Source of the DNA: Limnohabitans sp.
GTDB taxonomy: Bacteria; Pseudomonadota; Gammaproteobacteria; Burkholderiales; Burkholderiaceae_C
Direction of reading: 5' to 3'
DNA: 35,947 nucleotides
Assembly (NCBI GenBank): GCA_009693305.1
Contig: SHXN01000004.1
Location: 1 to 35,947, forward strand
In this document: in pieces, positions 16,624 through 25,808 of the stretch
Position numbering within the stretch: position 1 is the first letter of the stretch
Layout of the letters: each line of letters opens with the position of its first letter
Position numbers and translations under genes: made by a program
The notes under the pieces: model-generated
What the model was told of the DNA's origin: nothing
Seen by the model: the letters and a program-made list of their open reading frames with translations, nothing else
Databases searched by the model: none

Positions 16624-17874
16624 ATGTCTATTATTGAAGTCAAAGTTCCTCAGTTGTCCGAGTCGGTTGCAGAAGCGACCATGTTGCAATGGAAAAAGAA
16701 AGTCGGTGATTCAGTCGCTGCAGATGAAATTCTGATTGAAATTGAAACCGACAAAGTCGTGCTCGAAGTTCCTGCACCGTCTGCAGGTGTTCTTTCAGAA
16801 ATTGTGATGGGTGGTGGCGCCACCGTTTTAGCCGAACAACTTATTGCACGTATCGATACCGACGGAAAAGTAAGCGCGACTGCAGTAGCAGCATCGCCAG
16901 CAACAACTGTTGCTCCAAAAGCTGTTGCAACGCCTGCACCCACATCTCAAACACATGCGGGTGTTGCGATGCCAGCGGCGGCCAAAATATTGGCCGATCA
17001 CCAACTTTCTGTGGGCGCAGTGAGCGGCACTGGCAAAGATGGACGCATTACCAAAGGCGACGCGTTGTCTGCCATTGCGTCGGGTGCCAAGCCAGCTGCT
17101 GCTGCGGTTATTTCTCCGGGAATTCCAACATCCTCGTTGCCACAGGTCAGCGCACCATCGGTGCAGTTAGGCGATCGACCCGAACAACGCGTGCCTATGA
17201 CGCGCTTACGTGCACGCGTTGCAGAGCGCTTGCTTCAGTCTCAAGCCACCAATGCGATTTTGACCACATTCAATGAAGTTAATATGGCACCCGTGATGGA
17301 GATGCGCAAAAAGTTTCAAGAAAAATTTGAAAAAGAACACGGCGTCAAACTCGGATTCATGAGTTTCTTTGTTAAAGCGGCCGTTCATTCACTCAAAAAA
17401 TATCCAATCCTCAACTCATCCGTGGATGGCAACGACATTGTTTACCACGGCTACTTTGATATTGGAATTGCTGTGGGTTCACCCCGTGGATTGGTCGTGC
17501 CCATTATCAGAAACGCTGATCAAATAAGTTTTGCAGATATTGAAAAGAAAATTGCCGAATACGGTACCAAAGCACGTGACGGCAAATTGGGTATCGAAGA
17601 AATGACGGGCGGTACTTTCTCTATTTCTAATGGCGGCACATTTGGCTCTATGTTGTCAACGCCTATCATTAACCCTCCACAGTCTGCGATCTTGGGAGTT
17701 CACGCCACCAAAGACCGCGCGGTTGTTGAGAACGGGCAAATCGTGATTCGTCCTATCAACTATTTGGCGATGTCTTACGATCATCGAATCATTGATGGAC
17801 GCGAAGCCGTATTGGGCTTGGTGGCGATGAAGGAAGCTTTAGAAGATCCATCGCGCCTTCTCTTTGACATTTAA
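16624..17874 (+). CDS. sucB: 2-oxoglutarate dehydrogenase E2, dihydrolipoyllysine succinyltransferase
   Basis: SucB forms the core of the 2-oxoglutarate dehydrogenase complex and transfers the succinyl group to CoA. The 416-residue protein has one lipoyl domain (about 1-78, motif [17 protein letters not shown], lipoyl-lysine K44), an Ala/Pro-rich linker, an E1/E3-binding domain (about 112-150, [31 protein letters not shown]) and the catalytic domain. [23 protein letters not shown] and the active-site motif [12 protein letters not shown] (His H387) are intact. ETDK rather than ESDK in the lipoyl motif and the [14 protein letters not shown] block separate it from AceF. Only a weak GAAAG-type ribosome site precedes the ATG. 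Confidence 0.98.
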   Translation: MSIIEVKVPQLSESVAEATMLQWKKKVGDSVAADEILIEIETDKVVLEVPAPSAGVLSEIVMGGGATVLAEQLIARIDTDGKVSATAVAASPATTVAPKAVATPAPTSQTHAGVAMPAAAKILADHQLSVGAVSGTGKDGRITKGDALSAIASGAKPAAAAVISPGIPTSSLPQVSAPSVQLGDRPEQRVPMTRLRARVAERLLQSQATNAILTTFNEVNMAPVMEMRKKFQEKFEKEHGVKLGFMSFFVKAAVHSLKKYPILNSSVDGNDIVYHGYFDIGIAVGSPRGLVVPIIRNADQISFADIEKKIAEYGTKARDGKLGIEEMTGGTFSISNGGTFGSMLSTPIINPPQSAILGVHATKDRAVVENGQIVIRPINYLAMSYDHRIIDGREAVLGLVAMKEALEDPSRLLFDI

Positions 17875-17887
17875 TTTTAAAAAAATC

Positions 17888-19315
17888 ATGAGTAAACAAT
17901 TTGACGTCATCGTCATCGGCGGTGGTCCCGGTGGTTATATAGCGGCGATTCGTGCCGCTCAACTGGGCTTTCAAACAGCGTGCATTGATGCATGGAAAAA
18001 TACAGTTGGCGGCCCTGCGCCTGGCGGCACCTGTACCAATGTGGGATGTATTCCTTCAAAGGCCTTATTGCAATCGTCCGAACACTTTGATCACGCCAGC
18101 CACCATTTTGAAGATCACGGCATTTCGGTCAAGGGTATCAACATGGACATTAAAAAAATGTTGGCTCGAAAAGACTCGGTCGTGAAGCAAAACAATGATG
18201 GTATTTTGTATTTATTCAAAAAAAATAAAATTACTTTTTACCATGGAACTGGATCATTCGTTCAAGCCGTCGATGGCGTCTATCAGATTCAAGTTGATGG
18301 CTCTACCAATGAAACTATCAAAGGCAAACACATCATTGTTGCAACTGGATCGAGCGCGTGCGCATTGCCAAGCGCACCCTTTGATGAAATCAATATTTTG
18401 TCTAATGACGGCGCGCTCAAAATTGATCATGTGCCCGCTCAATTAGGTTTAATTGGCTCGGGCGTGATTGGTCTTGAGATGGGATCTGTTTGGCGCAGAT
18501 TGGGTTCAGAAGTCACCATTCTCGAAGGACTACCTACATTTTTGGGCGCTGTCGACGAACAGATTGCCAAAGAAGCCAAAAAATCTTTTGATAAGCAAGG
18601 CCTCAAAATTCAATTGGGCGTTACGGTTGGCGAAATTAAAAACTCCAAAAAAGGGGTTTCGGTTGCGTACAAAAACGCCAAGGGCGAAGATCAAGCGTTG
18701 GATGTTGATAAGTTGATTATTTCGATTGGTCGAGTTCCCAACACCGAAGGACTCAACGCAAGCAAGATGGGATTAAAACTCGACGAGCGCGGCGCAATCG
18801 TTGTTGACGACGAGTGCAAAACCAACTTGCCCAATGTGTGGGCGGTGGGCGATGTGGTGCGTGGCCCCATGTTGGCTCACAAGGCGGAAGAAGAGGGCCT
18901 TGCCGTTGCAGAGCGTATCGCAGGACAACACGGTCACATCAACTTCAACACCATACCTTGGGTCATCTACACCAGTCCAGAAATTGCTTGGGTTGGCAAA
19001 ACCGAACAGCAACTCAAGGAACAGGGCATTGCTTATAAAGCGGGCACTTTCCCATTTCTTGCCAATGGCCGCGCTCGCGCATTAGGCGAGACAACCGGCA
19101 TGGTCAAATTTTTGGCCGATGCGCAAACCGATGAAATTTTGGGTGTTCACATTGTGGGACCCATGGCCAGTGAACTCATTTCTGAAGCAGTTGTGGCCAT
19201 GGAATTCAAAGCAAGTGCAGAAGACATTGCAAGAATTTGTCACGCGCACCCCAGTTTGAGTGAGGCCACAAAAGAAGCCGCACTGGCGGTTGATAAACGG
19301 ACACTCAATTTTTGA
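17888..19315 (+). CDS. lpd: Dihydrolipoyl dehydrogenase (E3) of the 2-oxoglutarate dehydrogenase complex
   Basis: This is the second E3 of the window, 475 residues, without a lipoyl domain, encoded directly after sucA-sucB and so presumably serving that complex. FAD-binding VIVIGGGPGGYIAAIRAAQLG, redox-active pair GGTCTNVGCIPSKALLQ, NAD-binding GLIGSGVIGLEMGSVW and the C-terminal HAHPSLSEA with the catalytic His-Glu pair are all visible. The extra residues before the disulfide (DAWKNTVGGPAPGGTC) are typical of the Lpd type encoded with sucAB in beta- and gammaproteobacteria. I start at the ATG at 17888 (MSKQFDVI); the track begins at an upstream TTG overlapping sucB. No Shine-Dalgarno is obvious in the 13-base gap, so translation may be coupled to sucB. 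Confidence 0.97.
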   Translation: MSKQFDVIVIGGGPGGYIAAIRAAQLGFQTACIDAWKNTVGGPAPGGTCTNVGCIPSKALLQSSEHFDHASHHFEDHGISVKGINMDIKKMLARKDSVVKQNNDGILYLFKKNKITFYHGTGSFVQAVDGVYQIQVDGSTNETIKGKHIIVATGSSACALPSAPFDEINILSNDGALKIDHVPAQLGLIGSGVIGLEMGSVWRRLGSEVTILEGLPTFLGAVDEQIAKEAKKSFDKQGLKIQLGVTVGEIKNSKKGVSVAYKNAKGEDQALDVDKLIISIGRVPNTEGLNASKMGLKLDERGAIVVDDECKTNLPNVWAVGDVVRGPMLAHKAEEEGLAVAERIAGQHGHINFNTIPWVIYTSPEIAWVGKTEQQLKEQGIAYKAGTFPFLANGRARALGETTGMVKFLADAQTDEILGVHIVGPMASELISEAVVAMEFKASAEDIARICHAHPSLSEATKEAALAVDKRTLNF

Positions 19316-19350
19316 CGACCGCTTGACCGCAGCTTTAATTGTGTGATTGG

Positions 19351-19380
19351 TTTACACCAGAATGGGTTTTCCAATAAAAC
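19351..19380 (+). promoter_or_regulatory. Candidate promoter of zapE
   Basis: TTTACA (19351-19356) followed after 18 bases by TAAAAC (19375-19380) is a reasonable sigma70-like pair, 29 bases before the zapE ATG. It lies in the 93-base gap after lpd, where no terminator hairpin is obvious. Confidence 0.35.
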
Positions 19381-19408
19381 ATCTACACAGGCGATATAGT
19401 TACGCATC

Positions 19409-20506
19409 ATGTCCGTTCTCCAAGCCTATCAAGCTGAAATCAAAAAACGCGGTTATCAAAGCGATGCTGCGCAACTCAATGCCGTTGCCGCTTTGCAAAG
19501 GTGTGCTGATGACTGGGCGGTTTATAAAACCAAACGATCCAACAAAATAAAAAAAATCATTAATCATTTGCCTGTTCCCAAAGGCGTTTATTTGTATGGT
19601 GGTGTCGGTCGCGGCAAAAGTTTTTTAATGGATTGTTTTTATCAGTCTGTTCCTATTCAAAGAAAAACGCGATTGCATTTTCATGAATTCATGCGCGAAG
19701 TTCATCGCGAGTTAAGAGAACTGCAAGGCACCGTTAATCCGCTTGACGAATTAGCCCGCAGAATTTCCAAGCGATTCAAACTCATTTGCTTGGATGAATT
19801 CCATGTGGCTGATATCACCGATGCCATGATTTTGCATCGACTGCTCAGCGCGCTCTATGCCAACGAGGTGGGTCTTATTACCACATCCAACTTCAAGCCC
19901 GATCTACTTTATCCCGATGGTTTGCACAGAGAACGCATATTGCCTGCAATCGACTTACTCAATCAAACCATGGATGTGGTTCAGGTTGACGCTGGCGTTG
20001 ATTACCGTCTCCAAACACTCAAGCAGGTGCAACTCTACCAAACGCCGTTAAGCAAAGAAGTTGAAGCGGAAATAAATGCAACTTTTTTAAAGCTTGCAGA
20101 GGCGGTTGATGACTCGCCGACGCTCCAAATTGATTCCCGACAATTCCAAGCGGTTCGTCGTGCGGGCGGCATTGTTTGGTTTGATTTTCAGGTGCTGTGC
20201 GCTGGCCTGCGCTCCCAAAACGATTACCTAGAAATTGCCGCACAATTTCATACGGTTTTTCTCAGCAACGTACCCAAAATGACAGGGGCAATGGCGTCGC
20301 CCGCTCGTCGTTTCACTTTGCTGATCGATGTTTTGTATGATAGGCACATTAAATTAATCATTTCAGCCGAGGTGCTACCTGAGCAGTTATATACCCAAGG
20401 CCCATTTTCACATGAGTTTCCTCGAACCGTATCTCGACTCAGAGAAATGCAATCTGCCGAATTTTTGTCACTTCAGCGCCGTCATGTTAATACGAGCCTA
20501 ACATGA
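19409..20506 (+). CDS. zapE: Cell division protein ZapE (AFG1-family ATPase)
   Basis: ZapE is an AFG1/LACE1-like AAA ATPase that in E. coli associates with the Z-ring during division. The 365-residue protein has Walker A GVYLYGGVGRGKSFLMD (about residues 58-74), the family segment FHEFMREVHREL, Walker B LICLDEFHVADITDAM, and the sensor region TTSNFKPDLLYPDGLHRERILPAI. All family blocks are present and the length is normal. It follows the 2-oxoglutarate dehydrogenase operon, an arrangement I recall as common in Burkholderiales. Its TGA stop overlaps the ATG of the next gene (ATGA at 20503-20506), which suggests translational coupling to that gene. Confidence 0.95.
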   Translation: MSVLQAYQAEIKKRGYQSDAAQLNAVAALQRCADDWAVYKTKRSNKIKKIINHLPVPKGVYLYGGVGRGKSFLMDCFYQSVPIQRKTRLHFHEFMREVHRELRELQGTVNPLDELARRISKRFKLICLDEFHVADITDAMILHRLLSALYANEVGLITTSNFKPDLLYPDGLHRERILPAIDLLNQTMDVVQVDAGVDYRLQTLKQVQLYQTPLSKEVEAEINATFLKLAEAVDDSPTLQIDSRQFQAVRRAGGIVWFDFQVLCAGLRSQNDYLEIAAQFHTVFLSNVPKMTGAMASPARRFTLLIDVLYDRHIKLIISAEVLPEQLYTQGPFSHEFPRTVSRLREMQSAEFLSLQRRHVNTSLT

Positions 20507-21187
20507 TCAGACCAGCTATTATTGCTTATCTTTTTTTGTTCGCACCGCTATTTTCGTGGGCGCAAACACAAACTGAATCAACGCCACTCGATTCCCAAAT
20601 CATCAAAGGCATTGACGTTACCCAAGAAAGAAAAAAATTAGAACAACAAAAAACAGCAGCGAATGATTTATTAAAAACTGAAAACAAAATTTGCTACTCA
20701 AAATTTGCTGTCAACGATTGCAAAGTGTCCGCCAAACAAAAAAATACAGCCGCTCTCAACGAAATTAGACGTCAAGAAATTATCCTCAATGACATAGAAC
20801 GCAAGAAAAAAGCGGGGGGTGCAATCGATCGATACGAAGAAAAAATGTCGCTCGAAAAAGCGCTTGAAAATGAAAAAAAACCGTCAAAAATCTCTTTATG
20901 CGAAACTTGAAAGAGAAAAAAATCTAAAACAAAAACAAGAAGACGCTGAAAAAAAGAAACAAGAAGAGTCCAACAATATAGAAAATAAAAATGCACAAAT
21001 CAAATCGGTTCAAGACAAGCAATCTAGCCAGGAGCAAAAAGCATCCAATGTTGGATCAGAAAGATCAAAACACGAAAAAAAGCTGTTGGATGCTCAAGAA
21101 CACAAAAAATCCGTTTTAGATAAAAATGCCACTCGTACAGGCACGCCCGCTGATTCTTTACCCATTCCGGGTCAGCAGACTAAGTAG
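20503..21187 (+). pseudogene. Secreted Lys/Glu-rich coiled-coil protein gene, frameshifted at an A8 tract
   Basis: The track shows two overlapping ORFs (20503-20910 and 20819-21187) that read as halves of one gene. The first starts with a clear signal peptide (MIRPAIIAYLFLFAPLFSWA, cleavage after residue 20). It then has a segment with two Cys (ENKICYSKFAVNDCKVSAKQK) and EIRRQEIILNDIERKKK, which I recall as a conserved block of a Burkholderiales protein family of unknown function. After GAAAAAAAA (A8 at 20873-20880) the frame drifts to SKISLCET and stops. The other frame continues naturally with NRQKSLYAKLEREKNLKQKQEDAEKKKQEE. Removing one A gives a 227-residue Lys/Glu/Gln-rich protein. It could be a true frameshift, a sequencing indel, or a slippage-dependent gene. 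The start overlaps the zapE stop. Function unknown; probably periplasmic. Confidence 0.75.
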
Positions 21188-21196
21188 CCCTAAAAA

Positions 21197-23245
21197 ATGT
21201 CCGACCATTCGCAACTCCAAAAAATTGTCCTTGAAGTTTTTGATTCTTCAGGACCCTTATCTCGTTCTACCGAACAGTTCAAGCCCAGATACGGTCAAAC
21301 GCAAATGGCATTGGCTGTGGCCAAGCTCGTCGAAGAGGGCGGCTCATTGGTTGTAGAAGCAGGTACGGGTGTGGGCAAAACTTATGCGTATCTTGTCCCG
21401 GCCTTGTTAAGCGGCGAAAGAATCTTGCTCTCTACCGCCACCAAAACATTGCAAGATCAATTATTTTCTCGAGATTTACCCAAATTGCTCGAAGCGCTCA
21501 ATTTGCCGCTTCGAACCGCGCTACTCAAAGGTCGTTCCAGTTATTTGTGCCAGCATCGTCTCGATTTGGTTCATGAACAAACCTTGCTGGTTGACAGAAG
21601 TGCGGTTGATCTTTTAGTTAAAGTAAAAAAATGGGCGCCTCAAACCATGACGGGTGACTTGTCGGATTTGCCAGGTCTTGATGAACGATCGTCTCTCGTT
21701 CCCTACATCACATCATCGCGTGACAACTGCATGGGCTCCGAGTGCAGTTATTGGCGAGAGTGTCATGTCAATCAAGCGAGACGCGAGGCCATGGCCGCAG
21801 ATATTGTGGTAATCAATCACCATCTGTTTTTTGCAGATTTAGTGGTGCGCGAATCGGGTATGGCCGAAATATTACCAAGAGTTCGTGTCGTTATTTTTGA
21901 CGAGGCACACCAACTCAATGAAACGGGCACACAGTTTTTAGGTCAGCAAATCACAACAGGGCAGTTGCTCGATTTCACACACGACTTATTGGCCGCAGGC
22001 ATTCAATTGGCCAAAGGTCTTGCTGATTGGACAGCCATTGCTTCGCAAATCGAATTGGCTACACGCGATTTGCGATTAGCCATTGGCAAGCATCCCAATT
22101 CCACCAAACTCAAATGGGTCGGTGAAGTACCTGAAGGCATCCATACCGACCAATGGAATTCATCGTGGGACGCGCTGGTATTCGCCATTGAACAAGCAAT
22201 GACGCATCTTGAAAATGTTTTACAAACCGCACCAGACTTTGAAAAATTGCAAGCAAGAGCCACTGAAGTTTTAAACACCATTTCATTCTTTAGAAAGCCG
22301 TGTGAAATCGGTCAGGTGCGATGGGTCGATGTCACCAGTCAAGCTCGATTTGTTCAATCGCCATTGGATATTGCGCAGATTGTTCAGTCCCGAATGCTCC
22401 AAACAGAATTTGTCAGTAGTGAAGTCAGTACACCCGACAACTCCACCAGCAACTTGCCTCGAAGTTGGATTTTTACCTCTGCCACATTAGGCACAGACGA
22501 TCAATTGAGTTGGTTCACACAACCCTGTGGTTTATCTGAATCCACCATACTGAAAGTTGATAGTCCATTCGATTATGGGCAACAAGCTTTTTATTATGTG
22601 CCTGCAGATATGGTCGAGCCCAAAAGCCCTTTGCATTCAGAACAAGTCGCGGTGTTGTCACAACAAGTGGCTCGCGCATTGGGAGGTCGAACTCTCGTAT
22701 TAACAACAACACTAAGAGCTCTTAATTCCATTGCCGACATTTTGAAAGAAGATTTAGATCAACCCGATGACCCAGAAGTTTTGTATCAAGGTCAATACCC
22801 CAAGCGATACCTCATGGATCGATTCAGGCAAGCGATTGAGCCGCAACAGCGAGGATGTGTGCTCGTTGCGTCTGCGAGTTTTTGGGAGGGCTTTGATGTA
22901 CCAGGTGAGGCCTTGCAGGCCGTCATCATTGATAAATTGCCTTTTCCGCCGCCTAATGATCCAATGGTTGAGGCGCGATCACAGCGTTTAACCAGTATAG
23001 GAAAAAGTCCATTCAACGATTACGCCATGCCTGAGGCCGCTATTTCACTCAAGCAAGGTGCTGGTCGACTCATTAGGCGAGAGAGCGATCACGGTGCGCT
23101 CATCATTTGCGATAAACGCTTAATCACAACAGGTTATGGCAAAAGACTACTCACCAGTTTGCCACCAATGCGGCGCATTCAAAACCGATTCGAATTCGAT
23201 GCGGCTATTCAAGAACTTACCAAAAACGATACCAAGGTTTTTTAA
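21197..23245 (+). CDS. ATP-dependent DNA helicase, DinG/YoaA family
   Basis: This is a superfamily 2, XPD-like, iron-sulfur DNA helicase of 682 residues, presumably acting in DNA repair or structure resolution in the cytoplasm. Motifs in order: Q-like GQTQMALAV, Walker A VVEAGTGVGKTYAYLVP, motif Ia STATKTLQDQL, then four cysteines expected to bind the 4Fe-4S cluster (SSYLCQHRL, DNCMGSECSYWRECHV). Walker B DEAH (VVIFDEAHQLNE) follows, then the HD2 motifs ASASFWEGFDVPGEALQAVIIDKLPFPPPNDP and LKQGAGRLIRR (motif VI). The length and DEAH context match YoaA (DinG paralogue) at least as well as DinG, so I leave the symbol empty. Nine bases separate it from the preceding frame remnant. It converges on bamD with only 10 bases between stops and no visible terminator. 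Confidence 0.94.
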   Translation: MSDHSQLQKIVLEVFDSSGPLSRSTEQFKPRYGQTQMALAVAKLVEEGGSLVVEAGTGVGKTYAYLVPALLSGERILLSTATKTLQDQLFSRDLPKLLEALNLPLRTALLKGRSSYLCQHRLDLVHEQTLLVDRSAVDLLVKVKKWAPQTMTGDLSDLPGLDERSSLVPYITSSRDNCMGSECSYWRECHVNQARREAMAADIVVINHHLFFADLVVRESGMAEILPRVRVVIFDEAHQLNETGTQFLGQQITTGQLLDFTHDLLAAGIQLAKGLADWTAIASQIELATRDLRLAIGKHPNSTKLKWVGEVPEGIHTDQWNSSWDALVFAIEQAMTHLENVLQTAPDFEKLQARATEVLNTISFFRKPCEIGQVRWVDVTSQARFVQSPLDIAQIVQSRMLQTEFVSSEVSTPDNSTSNLPRSWIFTSATLGTDDQLSWFTQPCGLSESTILKVDSPFDYGQQAFYYVPADMVEPKSPLHSEQVAVLSQQVARALGGRTLVLTTTLRALNSIADILKEDLDQPDDPEVLYQGQYPKRYLMDRFRQAIEPQQRGCVLVASASFWEGFDVPGEALQAVIIDKLPFPPPNDPMVEARSQRLTSIGKSPFNDYAMPEAAISLKQGAGRLIRRESDHGALIICDKRLITTGYGKRLLTSLPPMRRIQNRFEFDAAIQELTKNDTKVF

Positions 23246-23255
23246 TTTCGTCCGT

Positions 23256-24026
23256 TCAAAGCTTGGGTAGTGTGGGTGCTGGTGTTTTTTTGTCTTTGCC
23301 ATAGGTGGAGTCAAAAACCCGTTGGGTATCATTTTTTAATTGCGTCAAACCCAATGCATTATAAGATTTGATTAATATTTTTAAAGCTTCTGCATTGGCA
23401 GGAACGTCGGGATATTCAGCGATTGTGCTTTGAGCGCGATTGATCGCCGCAACATAAGCTCCTTTTTGAAAATAAAAATTAGCGACTTTTATTTCAGACC
23501 GAGAGAGGTTATTTAAAATAAATTGCATTCGAAGTTTTGCATCTTCCGCATACTTAGAATTGGGAAAGCGTGCGACCAATTCTTTGAATGCGGCAAATGC
23601 ATCTTTGGCGGCCATTTGATCGCGTTCAGAAATATCTTGTGAGACGATGCTTGAAAAAAATCCCGAATCATCGTTGAAATTCACAATCCCTTTCAGAAAG
23701 TATGCATAGTCGAGTGCGGGGCTGGCAGGGTTCAATTTAATGAATCGATCCAAGGTGGCAGTTGCCAATATAGGGTCATCATTTTTATATTGCGCATAGG
23801 CTTTTTCAAGTTGAGCTTGTTGGCCTAAAACCGTGCCCGTTGCGCGACCTTCTAATTTTTCATACAGCCCGATGGCTTTGTCGTATTTCAGATTTTCCAT
23901 TTGCTCGCGAGCTTCTGCGTAGATTTTTTCTGGCGTCCATCCCGCAGTTTGGTCTTTTCCATCCAAAGCGCAACCCACCATGATGAGAGAAATACAAACA
24001 ACAGATAATCGGAAGATCCTATACAC
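23256..24026 (-). CDS. bamD: Outer membrane protein assembly factor BamD
   Basis: BamD is the essential lipoprotein of the BAM complex that inserts beta-barrel proteins into the outer membrane. The product has a lipoprotein signal with lipobox LIMVGC, then five TPR-like helix pairs (TPEKIYAEAREQMENLKYDKAIGLYEKLE, DFNDDSG-like VNFNDDSGFFSSI, DAFAAFKELVARFPNSKYAEDAKLRM, FYFQKGAYVAAINRAQSTIAEYP), matching BamD/YfiO/ComL. The track start at 24056 is a GTG. I prefer the in-frame GTG at 24026 (VYRIFRLSVVCISLIMVGC, 256 residues) because AAAAGGG lies about six bases before it and the signal peptide then has the usual short N-region. Either start gives the same mature lipoprotein. It is divergent from rluD, leaving 47 bases between starts for both promoters. 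Confidence 0.93.
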   Translation of the reverse strand: MYRIFRLSVVCISLIMVGCALDGKDQTAGWTPEKIYAEAREQMENLKYDKAIGLYEKLEGRATGTVLGQQAQLEKAYAQYKNDDPILATATLDRFIKLNPASPALDYAYFLKGIVNFNDDSGFFSSIVSQDISERDQMAAKDAFAAFKELVARFPNSKYAEDAKLRMQFILNNLSRSEIKVANFYFQKGAYVAAINRAQSTIAEYPDVPANAEALKILIKSYNALGLTQLKNDTQRVFDSTYGKDKKTPAPTLPKL

Positions 24027-24073
24027 GGCAAACCCTTTTCTTTTAAATCCAAACACTGGCTCTATTATCGACT

Positions 24074-25072
24074 ATGAAAGATCAAACGCTTGAAGACGAA
24101 GATTTTTCGATGGCCTCGGTCGACACCGAGGTTGAGCAACGATTGTTGTCCGTTCCAATTTCAATGCACGGCCAAAGACTCGATCGCTTTTTAGCGGACT
24201 CCATTCCTGAGTTTTCGCGCAGTTATTTGCAACATCTCATGAGCCTTGGCTACGTCAATCTTCACTCAGACAAGCCCATGAATAAGGCCTCGTATCGAGT
24301 GAAGGCAGGCGAAGAATACCAAATTGACCTTTTTCCCACCGATGAGTCCAATGCGTTTGTACCGCAAGAAATCCCCATCGACATCGTCTACGAAGACGAA
24401 TCCATTTGGGTCATTCATAAACCTGCGGGACTGGTGGTCCATCCAGCGCCTGGAAACTGGAGTGGCACCTTGCTCAACGGCTTATTGGCTCTGGACAGTC
24501 GGGCGATGAGCGTTCCAAGGGCTGGCATCGCCCACCGATTGGATAAAGATACCAGCGGCTTGGTGGTTGTTGCACGAACCCGTCAAGCGATGGACGCCTT
24601 GGTCGACATGATTGCAAAGCGTGAAATACAAAGGGAATACCTTGCCATTGGACACCGAAGTTGGAGCGGGCCGCAGGTGCGCGACATCCAATTACCCATT
24701 GGCAGGGATCCCAAAAATCGAATTCGGATGGCGGTGGTCGACTTATCCAAAAATACAGGAAAAGAGGCGCACACCACACTCAGTTGCTTAGACACCCATG
24801 GCGAGGGCTGCTTGGTTCATTGTCAGTTGCACACAGGCAGAACCCATCAAATCAGAGTTCATATGGCGGCTATTGGGCACCCCATTTTGGGAGACGTGAT
24901 TTATGGAGGCAAGCCCTTAGAAGGCATCGGCCGGCAAGCCCTGCATGCCTTTCGATTAAGTTTTTCACACCCTTTTACCCATGAATATTTGAGTTTCAAG
25001 CTCGATTTGCCATCCGATATCCAGAATGGGTTGAGGCTTTGGGGCCTCAGTTACAATGAGAATGCAGGGTAA
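24074..25072 (+). CDS. rluD: 23S rRNA pseudouridine synthase RluD
   Basis: RluD makes pseudouridines in helix 69 of 23S rRNA (1911/1915/1917 in E. coli). The 332-residue protein has an N-terminal S4 RNA-binding domain (GQRLDRFLADSIPEFSRSYLQHLMSLGYVNLH, about 33-65) and the RluA-type catalytic domain with IAHRLDKDTSGLVVVART (catalytic Asp D157), then GRTHQIRVHMAAIGHPILGDVIYGG. The start is uncertain: the ATG at 24074 lacks a Shine-Dalgarno, and the ATG at 24110 (MASVDTEV) is a shorter alternative that leaves both domains intact. It lies divergently beside bamD, as in many Proteobacteria. The usual next gene pgeF (yfiH) is not present here; scpB follows instead. Confidence 0.94.
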   Translation: MKDQTLEDEDFSMASVDTEVEQRLLSVPISMHGQRLDRFLADSIPEFSRSYLQHLMSLGYVNLHSDKPMNKASYRVKAGEEYQIDLFPTDESNAFVPQEIPIDIVYEDESIWVIHKPAGLVVHPAPGNWSGTLLNGLLALDSRAMSVPRAGIAHRLDKDTSGLVVVARTRQAMDALVDMIAKREIQREYLAIGHRSWSGPQVRDIQLPIGRDPKNRIRMAVVDLSKNTGKEAHTTLSCLDTHGEGCLVHCQLHTGRTHQIRVHMAAIGHPILGDVIYGGKPLEGIGRQALHAFRLSFSHPFTHEYLSFKLDLPSDIQNGLRLWGLSYNENAG

Positions 25073-25139
25073 AAATGATGTTTGCAAGCGATTGGGCATT
25101 TACCTTTCCTCAATTTTAGAGTTTGACACGGAATAAAAC

Positions 25140-25808
25140 ATGAATACGGCGGATGCCAAACGTATCCTTGAAACAGCATTTATTTGTTCTCATCAACCGA
25201 TGACTCTTCGTGATTTGAGAACACTTTTTAATGATGATATGGGCGTTGATACGCTCAAAACCCTGTTGGAATCACTGCAGTTGGATTGGACATCCAAGGG
25301 CGTTCAATTGGTTCAAGTCGCAACGGGTTGGCGCTTTCAAAGTCGCCCCGAAATGCGCGAGTATTTGGATCGACTGCACCCCGAAAAACCACCCAAATAC
25401 AGTCGCGCTGTGATGGAGACTTTGGCCATCATCGCTTACCGACAACCCGTTACACGGGGTGATATGGAAGATATTCGCGGTGTCACCATCAATTCATTGG
25501 TGATCAAACAATTAGAAGACCGTGGATGGGTTGAAGTGATTGGCCATCGCAAAACCGTCGGTAGACCCGGCCTTTATGCAACCACCAAACAATTTTTAGA
25601 TGATTTAGGTCTTACATCTCTTGAGCAATTGCCGCCGATGGATACAGGAATGGGCGCACGCGAAGAGAACTTCATGCCATTACAAAATTCAATCGATGTC
25701 AATCAACTCACCATGGCTTTGGAATCCGAACCAGAGCCTATTAATGAGACCTTCACTGAAGCACAAGGGCCTACCCCGCAACAAGATGACATCCCCACGA
25801 GCCACTGA
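25140..25808 (+). CDS. scpB: Segregation and condensation protein B
   Basis: ScpB is the winged-helix kleisin-associated subunit of the bacterial SMC-ScpA-ScpB condensin used in chromosome segregation. The 222-residue protein shows the two winged-helix repeats: [42 protein letters not shown] and the very characteristic [72 protein letters not shown]. An acidic, low-complexity tail ends the protein. scpA is not in the window. The last 23 bases overlap the start of rluB, so the two genes are translationally linked. Confidence 0.95.
   Translation: MNTADAKRILETAFICSHQPMTLRDLRTLFNDDMGVDTLKTLLESLQLDWTSKGVQLVQVATGWRFQSRPEMREYLDRLHPEKPPKYSRAVMETLAIIAYRQPVTRGDMEDIRGVTINSLVIKQLEDRGWVEVIGHRKTVGRPGLYATTKQFLDDLGLTSLEQLPPMDTGMGAREENFMPLQNSIDVNQLTMALESEPEPINETFTEAQGPTPQQDDIPTSH

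Noticed and set aside
20873-20880. Programmed -1 ribosomal frameshift of the dnaX type at the A8 tract
   Set aside because: The downstream frame needs a +1 (or -2) shift, not -1, and no stimulatory Shine-Dalgarno or stem-loop is evident. Mutation or transcript slippage fits better.
25621-25785. Long N-terminus of RluB in the ORF track
   Set aside because: These 55 codons are scpB read in another frame. The residues look random (many Trp, Cys, His) and the ATG at 25786 gives a normal start.
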